A stretch of DNA of 64,000 bases, from assembly GCF_000143415.4 (NCBI RefSeq), contig NW_003314286.1, positions 1,303,129-1,367,128 of the forward strand. The letters run 5' to 3'. The stretch comes from Selaginella moellendorffii. Its lineage: Eukaryota; Streptophyta; Lycopodiopsida; Selaginellales; Selaginellaceae. The notes under the pieces are model-generated. The model worked only from the letters and a program-made list of their open reading frames with translations, ran no database searches and was not told the DNA's origin. Shown piece after piece: positions 57,701-64,000 of the stretch (positions are counted from its first letter, which is position 1; each line of letters begins with the position of its first letter). A program made the translations under genes and the position numbers.

Positions 57701-58339
57701 TTAGAATGCCTATTTCAAACTATCACTATGAGTGTTTCCTAGAGAAAAAAGAAGAAAAGAAAATGAATTCCTCAAAGACTATCTAAAGCAAAAGAAAAAG
57801 GCATCAAAAACCAGTATGTATGCATCCCAGGCAATTATAAGCAATTCTTATGCTGCAAGTATTAGAGCTTTAAGTGAGAACTTATAATGGCAGCACTTTG
57901 CCTTGAATTTTCACTTGCTTTCTTCTTAATAGTTATACTCGATCTGGAAGACACTCTCAACCAATTCAAGGAAACCATAAGAGTTACCTCATGTTGCATT
58001 TGTGGAAGCTCAAGGCTTCCTCTTCAAAGCCATGTAGGGCTGATTAGCCGCTCCATCATCTTCCTCCTCCATTCTTGAAAAACCTCCACAAGCAAGAACT
58101 AGATTTGAGTAGGAGTGGATAAACACACTAGCTGTGTCGTTGTTGTGATAGATCAGCCCAGAAACAGACTTTCTTGGAAGTTGGTGTATGATCTCTCAGA
58201 TGCTTCCAAAAGTAAAAAACACACACCTCCAAGAGCTTATTTTCGAAGGAGAAGGCCTACCATCTCCATGCAGCATCGAATTTTGCAAGTTGGGACTGTT
58301 TTTTGGAACATGTCTGCCTGGTGTTCCATGGGGAGATGG
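57701..58339. other. Flank of the polygalacturonase relic
   Basis: No supported feature; a 63-codon plus-strand frame at 57887 has a hydrophobic start but nothing recognisable. Confidence 0.35.
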
Positions 58340-59695
58340 GAAGTATGCTGTCATAAAGACCTGGATAAGTTACTTGAAGGTTCCAGCATGAAGAAAGCAT
58401 AAGCTGAAAGAAAGATCTTACCTCAATTGCCTGTGTGTGTGAGGTAAGTACCAGATGATTGGAATAGCTTTGAGATTTGAGCATCATGGTTTTGTTGCAG
58501 TATTTCTCCTACAGAAGGAAAAACCAGAAAAAAAAAAAAAAAAACTGTTCAAGTTCAGAGCATAAGAAAGTGAATGGGATTCTCAGGAGCAAAGACACCA
58601 CAAAGTGTTGCAAAAATCAAATCAGGAAAAGAGCAAGAAAAGATGCTAAGAGGGGCTTCTTCTTTACTTCGCAATGAAGAAAGAAAGTAAAATGGAAGAT
58701 ATTAGAAGAAAGCACTAACAAATCAATTAGATCTTGCCTCATTAAACAAATGCTTTTGTGTCAACGACACTGCCATCTCCCACAAGCACATGGGACACAA
58801 CTCCAAGGACAGCCAAGACTACAATAGTGGTAGCAAGAGTGAGGACAACATTAAAAACTCAGTAGTGTTCACCATCAACACTGAGGATGCTAGAGCTCAA
58901 GCTCACACTAGAGCCACACCTCACAAGCCACATGAAGGATTCAAGCTCCATCACCTCAACATTTCTACTGCTGGTGTTGTAGAAGGAAGTGATTGAGAAA
59001 AGGCTGCCATTGCAGTGGAGAAAGCTATACCTTCCACCACTGCCAAACTTATAACATTGTACAATATGTAAAAATATGGAAAAATACCATTTAAATTCTG
59101 TCAAAGTGATGTTCATGTCTTCTTTCCCAAGGTTTAGGCAGCTTTTAGGTTGAGATAATTTGCTCCAATTGGGAATAGGTATCATGCTTCCATTTTGTGG
59201 AATAAAAAACATCTCACCAAAAGTTTTTCATTTGTTATCCAGCAGGAAAAGAAAAACAAATGCAAACTAAACAATCACATAACACAATGATTAGTATGGT
59301 GCATTGCATTAGTTTTACCACTATATTTACCCTTGCTAACTGTGCAGCTTTTGTTGGGCATCTTCTTCTTAAATGCTTCAACTCTTGGTGTTTTTTCTTC
59401 CTGTTTTTGTTTTTTCCTGATTTGATTTTTGCGATACTTTGTGGTGTCTTTGCTCCTGAGAATTCCATTGAAAGTTTTCACTTTCTTATGCTTTGAACTT
59501 AACAGTTTTATTTTCTTTTCTAGTTTTTCCTTTTGCAAGAGAAATTCTGGCAATGAAACCATGATCAAATCTCAAAGCTATTCCAATCATTTGGTACTTG
59601 CCTCACACACACAAGCAGTTGAGGCAAGATCTTTCTTTCACGCTTTCTTCCCGCTGAAACTTTCAACTTATCCAAGTCTCTATGACATAAAACTC
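58340..59695. repeat. Inverted duplication, arms of about 300 bp
   Basis: The left arm (about 58340-58665) and right arm (about 59365-59695) are reverse complements with small differences. Both contain AGTACCAGATGATTGGAATA-like and ATTCTCAGGAGCAAAGACAC-like sequence. The spacer is about 700 bp and shows no gene. Neither arm has a recognisable coding domain or transposon end. Confidence 0.8.
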
Positions 59696-59893
59696 TTGGC
59701 CAATGTATTTGTCTTTTGGCTCAGATTCAAAGTTTTTTGAAAACTTCACCTTGCCAACCCACCAGCTTTTTGCTGGGCAATTTCTAGGAAGTACAATAAG
59801 GGTTGTGGTGGTAGTTTATTGGCATTCTTCTTGAATTTGAGCTGGTGGTCTAGAAATAGTACTCTACCACATAACCGGTTCGATTGCAATGTT

Positions 59894-61342
59894 TCAGATA
59901 TTTTGATCAGTTTTACCGTCCCCCTCCTCTTCTTCATCTTTCTTTGCAGCCTGATCCTGGAGAGCCTCAATCACCTTCTCTAGAGCCCCTCTCGAGTTCC
60001 CCCTGTTCTGGATCAACACCTCTGCGATATCAGCAGGAGTGATCTCAACCTTGGCGATCAGCTCCTCGATCTCTCCAAACTCCTTCTCAAACTCGCCCTT
60101 CTGCGAGATCTCAAGGTGAGTCCAGGCCAGCACCTTGAACGCTTCAAATCCACAGTAGCCCATCAAAATGTGAAGGTCCATCCTGCCCGACCGCAGCAGT
60201 GCGGGATCCAGATCTTCCTTGTGATTTGTTGTAAAGATGATGATCCTCTCGCTCCCGCTACAAGACCACAGCCCATCGATGAAATTCAGTAGCCCCGAGA
60301 GTGTGACCCTGGTGCTCTCTTCCTCTTTCATACCTTTCTTCCCTGGCAACGCTCCATCTTTCTCCTTGGGCTCTTCACTGGTTTCTTCCTCCGGCGCTGG
60401 CTTTCCCCTCTTCTTGAGCTCCAGCGAGCAGTCAATGTCCTCGATCACGATAATCGCCTTGTTGGAAATCCCCATGAGCAGCTTCCTCAAGTCGGCATTG
60501 CTCTTCACCTCCGTTAGCTCCATATCATAGACATCGTACTGCGTGTAGTTCGCTATGGCAGCGATGAGTGACGACTTCCCAGTCCCCGGAGGCCCGTACA
60601 AGAGATACCCGCGCTTCCAAGCTCTGCCAACTCTCTCAAAGAAATCCTTACCAGCCATGAAGGAATCCAGGTCCTGGACGATCTTGTTCTTGAGCTCGGG
60701 ATCCAGCGCCAGGCTCGAGAACGTCGAGGCATGCTTGAAAGGCACCGATCTCCACGGCTTCTTCCTGTAACCCCAGTCGTCCGAGTTTGCTATGTTGGTG
60801 TAGAGCTGCCGGTCTTGGTTCTGGCGCTTCAAGCTCTCTCCGAGCTTGATCACTTCCCTCATGTACTCGGGCAAGAGTGTATACTTGTGCCTCCTGTGAA
60901 CTTGGACAACGTACTCTCGCTGTGTTCCTCCACTTCGATCAAAATAGCTGAAACCTCCACGGTTGGAGGGCTCGGTGACGTTGAAGACCCAGGAGAATGT
61001 GACGCCTTTGAACTTGTCCTCCACTCGCTCGCCCCTGGTGAGGTTGCAATTCGGCTTGCTGGCGTTCTTCACTCGCGTGTACTGGATCCTGTTTGCCGAG
61101 CTCTTGGTGTTGGTGTCGGTGAGGTGAGCAACGTAGAGGTCGACCAGGTCGTAGATCTCGTTGGTGTTGTTGCGGACGTACTCTGGGATTGAGAGCTCTG
61201 TCTCCCACCATAGCCAAGTTACAAACCTCTTGAGCTTGAGCTCCAGAAGGAACCAGACGTGGGGCGGAACTATCTGGTTGAGGATCATGATGAAGCCCAT
61301 GAGCGAACCGAGATGGGAGAAATACCCCCCTGCCATTGCCAT
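59894..61342 (-). CDS. AAA-ATPase, BCS1/AATP type
   Basis: A single uninterrupted frame of 482 aa with its ATG at 61342. The N-terminus has a hydrophobic segment (about residues 8-32) typical of the membrane anchor in this plant family. An AAA-assoc region follows (about 40-170), then the AAA core with Walker A GPPGTGKS (250-257), Walker B AIIVIEDIDCSL (about 296-307), a charged insertion rich in Lys/Glu (about 310-345), and sensor TTNHKEDLDPALLRSGRMD near 380. Plant members sit at the ER or mitochondria and are linked to stress and reproductive development, with poorly known substrates. The intronless structure is common in this family. The next gene starts divergently 578 bp away. Confidence 0.95.
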   Translation of the reverse strand: MAMAGGYFSHLGSLMGFIMILNQIVPPHVWFLLELKLKRFVTWLWWETELSIPEYVRNNTNEIYDLVDLYVAHLTDTNTKSSANRIQYTRVKNASKPNCNLTRGERVEDKFKGVTFSWVFNVTEPSNRGGFSYFDRSGGTQREYVVQVHRRHKYTLLPEYMREVIKLGESLKRQNQDRQLYTNIANSDDWGYRKKPWRSVPFKHASTFSSLALDPELKNKIVQDLDSFMAGKDFFERVGRAWKRGYLLYGPPGTGKSSLIAAIANYTQYDVYDMELTEVKSNADLRKLLMGISNKAIIVIEDIDCSLELKKRGKPAPEEETSEEPKEKDGALPGKKGMKEEESTRVTLSGLLNFIDGLWSCSGSERIIIFTTNHKEDLDPALLRSGRMDLHILMGYCGFEAFKVLAWTHLEISQKGEFEKEFGEIEELIAKVEITPADIAEVLIQNRGNSRGALEKVIEALQDQAAKKDEEEEGDGKTDQNI

Positions 61343-61920
61343 CTTGCTCGTTTGCTGCTGCTGTTGCGAGAGTGGGAGAACACTGACCTTGCTGCGTCAC
61401 TCTTGTTGTCGTGTAGATGAAGCCAGCTCCCGCGTATTTTCTTGTAGAGAAATCTTCGTCAATCTATACTCACAATGCGGTCAAAGGACTGTGTCAGTCT
61501 GCAGTCAGCGATAACTTTAACTTCTACATGTCACCTGTTCCGTCCAAGATGCACACTAAATGAACAGCCCGAGTGATGGTCGTAGGGAAGTTCCAGTCTC
61601 TCGAGTCCCTCACCATTTTAATAAAATAGAAAAATTATTTATTTATTATGGGCTTTTATCATGAATGTAATAATTGTTTCAATTATAGTATAAATAATAC
61701 TATGATTATAATAAATATAGAATCTAAGTTTAACTAAACACAGGTCACATTGTTTGGAACCTCAGCTCAACCTAAGATCGTTCACCACACGATGGGTTGA
61801 ATTCCACACGAGTTTCTCGTTTCATGTATTTGTATAATTTATTGGTGGTAGATTTCAACCACACGAGTTTCTCGTGGCCAGCGTTCGATTTTAGTCGGAA
61901 GGACTGACCCATTGGAGCCC
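61343..61920. promoter_or_regulatory. Divergent intergenic region between the AAA-ATPase and copper-ATPase genes
   Basis: It must hold the promoters of both genes. The part at 61620-61740 is AT-rich. A direct repeat CACACGAGTTTCTCGT occurs at about 61806 and 61860. No defined regulatory motif was recognised. Confidence 0.45.
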
Positions 61921-64000
61921 ATGGAGAGGGCTGTGGTGTTAGGGTTTAGTGCCTCCAAGCTCTGGGGTCCTCGATCGCCTCTCCTACGCCATGGCGCTGT
62001 GGTACTCCGGAGCCGCCGCACTTGCCCGCGCATTGGACGATGGCAATCGGCTGCGATTCCAGGCAAGTTCACGATTATCCGCAATGCATCGGTCACAAGC
62101 GTCAGAGAAGCGGCAAATCTGCAAGAGGCGTCGCCGGAGGCGGCATTCGTGCTGCTAGATGTTGAAGGAATGATGTGTGGCGGCTGTGTTGCGCGCGTCC
62201 GGGGCCAGCTGATGCAGGATTATCGAGTGGAGTCCGCGGCCGTGAATTTGCTCACGGAGACGGCAGCGGTGAAATTGCGGCCGGGTTGTGGGAAGCAGGT
62301 TGGATCAGAGCTGGCGGATCTTCTGACGGGTTCTGGATTTCCTGCGAGCCTGAGGTCCGGGAAGGGGCAAGATGACAATGCAGGCAGAAAAATCGAAGAA
62401 CTCTCGAAGAAGAGGAAGGAAAGCTTGAGGAAGAGTACACAGAAGGTGGCATTTGCTTGGACATTGGTGGCTCTTTGCTGCGGAACTCATGCCACTCATC
62501 TTCTCCACTTCTATCCATTTATCCACGATTTTATGCACAGTACGTTGTTTTTCCTTCTCTTTCTCACGTTGCAATGACTGAAGTTGTGTTTTTGTGGTAG
62601 GCCCTGTGATGGAAGTCGCTCATGATCCATTGTTTAAATGTGTTGTGGCATTGACAACCTTGCTGGGACCAGCCCGAGGTAATCTTTGCTCCTCATTTTT
62701 AGTATTTACATTGTTTTCGGATGCTGCTTATCAGATTTGGTCGTGGATGGTGGCAAAGCCTTTCTGAAAAGGGCCCCAAACATGAATACCTTGGTAGGAT
62801 TTGGTGCATGGGCTGCATTCTCAATAAGCGCGGTACAAGAAACAAAGTGTGCGGTTACTAGTACTAATTTATCGCGATACATTGCAGATGTCTCTAACAA
62901 TTCCCGAGCTGAACTGGGGAGCACCTTTCTTCGATGAACCGGTAAGCTTATAGATCAGTCCGTAAACGAAGTTAAATTCTGGTACTCAGGTAATGCTACT
63001 TGGGTTCGTTTTGCTGGGACGTTCTTTGGAGGAACGTGCACGCATTCAGGCATCCAGCGATATGCAGAGACTCCTGGTAAGAATTCTGGGTTTCGACCTC
63101 TTATTCAAGTCATAATATTTTTCGTTTGTGTAGTCTTTGATTCCCGCGAAATCAAGACTACAAGTTTCTGAACAGGCCAATGACGAGAATTTGACAGTGG
63201 ACGTTGCGACCGAACAAGTTCGTGCAGGAGATCGAGTGCTTGTATTACCAGGAGAAGTGATTCCTATTGATGTATGTTTCTGTGGTCGTTGTTTTTGCCA
63301 CTGACTTATTCTCCTCGTTGAGCGCATGCAGGGAACAGTTGTGATCGGAAGGAGTTCCGTCGACGAATCCACAGTTACGGGCGAACCTATGCTAATGACT
63401 AAAACAGTCGGAGACACCGTCTCGGCTGGAACAGTAAATTGGGTAAACCAAAAATTGCTACTGGTTTTTATGTTTTTCAAACAGTTTTCTAGGATGGACC
63501 AATACAAGTAACTGCTACATGCACTGGGGCTTCGTCCTCCATTTCTAGCATAATAAAAATGGTGGAAGAAGCACAAGGTCGAGAAGCTCCTGTTCAAAGA
63601 CTTGCCGATACTATTGCCGGACCTTTTGCGTTTGCGATTATGGCTTTGTCTGCATCAACCTTTTCCTTCTGGTATGATATCATAAACGCCATTCTTTGAT
63701 CCAATTTTGTTATATGCTTATAGGTATTTTCTGGGAACGCATATTTTCCCGGATGTATTACTGAACGATGCGGCCGGTCCCGAGGGAAATTCCTTGCTTT
63801 TAAGTCTGAAACTTGCAATAGATGTTTTGGTAAGCATTTGCGTTATACGAGGAAGTAACCAAGGATTGATAAATATGCAGGTTGTAGCATGTCCTTGTGC
63901 TCTTGGTTTGGCTACTCCAACAGCTGTGCTTGTGGGAACATCTCTAGGTACTTAAGCCGTAGCTTCTTTACTTCGTGACCTTATCACACAATACAGGAGC
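61921..64000 (+). CDS. PAA2: Chloroplast P1B-type Cu+-ATPase, PAA2/HMA8 type (5' part)
   Basis: Ten exons plus the first 4 nt of the next: 61921-62539, 62601-62678, 62735-62832, 62888-62941, 62990-63076, 63134-63271, 63332-63442, 63493-63671, 63724-63829, 63881-63947, 63997 onward. All junctions are in phase (about 512 aa in view). A basic N-terminal extension looks like a plastid transit peptide. The HMA domain has GMMCGGC (about 84-90). Membrane segments, the actuator motif TGE (374-376) and the copper-transport motif CPC (494-496, ACPCALGLATPT) follow. The phosphorylation DKTGT and ATP-binding parts lie beyond the window. FPDVLLND and GREAPVQRLADTIAGPF match the thylakoid copper pump PAA2/HMA8 that supplies plastocyanin. 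The start is the first ATG in the frame (61921). Confidence 0.94.

Noticed and set aside
57887-58078. Small secreted protein (63 codons, hydrophobic start)
   Set aside because: No cleavage-site context, no homology wording, and it lies in the flank of a pseudogene.

Overview
The window is nuclear DNA from a land plant. Gene content, very short introns (most 45-80 nt), and Ty3/Gypsy chromodomain elements that resemble fungal- or moss-type (Tcn1-like) chromoviruses point to a lycophyte, most likely Selaginella. That assignment is an inference from sequence character, not from a search.

Layout. 1-8.6 kb: no convincing gene; it is the upstream region and leader of a BEL1-like homeodomain gene (8.62-12.09 kb, +, 4 exons). 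12.4-16.8 kb: two minus-strand genes, a VAMP71-type R-SNARE (4 exons) and an MSL10-type mechanosensitive channel (9 exons). 17.4-18.4 kb: a BTB/POZ gene (+, 3 exons) whose leader is a tandem repeat. 18.9-36.6 kb: a block of nested and rearranged LTR elements. It holds head-to-head long-LTR fragments, three short TRIM elements with tRNA-Met-type primer sites, a Gypsy chromovirus split by TRIMs, two further decayed Gypsy elements, and a PPR gene relic. 37.1-48.6 kb: an unusual locus with two divergent decayed genes. The minus one combines a ParB-like region, an acidic region and an FCP1/NIF-like HAD domain. The plus one is a DUF7869-like putative transposase. About 19 copies of a 22-bp near-palindrome lie across this locus, and I saw none elsewhere in the window; several sit inside very short introns. 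49.8-56.8 kb: LTR fragments, then a complete but internally deleted Gypsy chromovirus with matching LTRs and a 5-bp target duplication. 57.2-59.7 kb: a polygalacturonase relic and an inverted duplication. 59.9-61.3 kb: an intronless AAA-ATPase of the BCS1/AATP type (-). 61.9 kb to the end: the first ten exons (and 4 nt of the eleventh) of a chloroplast copper-ATPase gene of the PAA2/HMA8 type (+).

The host genes look intact and are housekeeping or developmental genes: membrane fusion at the vacuole, mechanosensing, transcription, ubiquitin-ligase adaptor, AAA chaperone-like ATPase, plastid copper supply. They do not form a pathway. The part most worth a second look is 37.1-48.6 kb, which may be an undescribed mobile element with a palindromic repeat that doubles as intron sequence.
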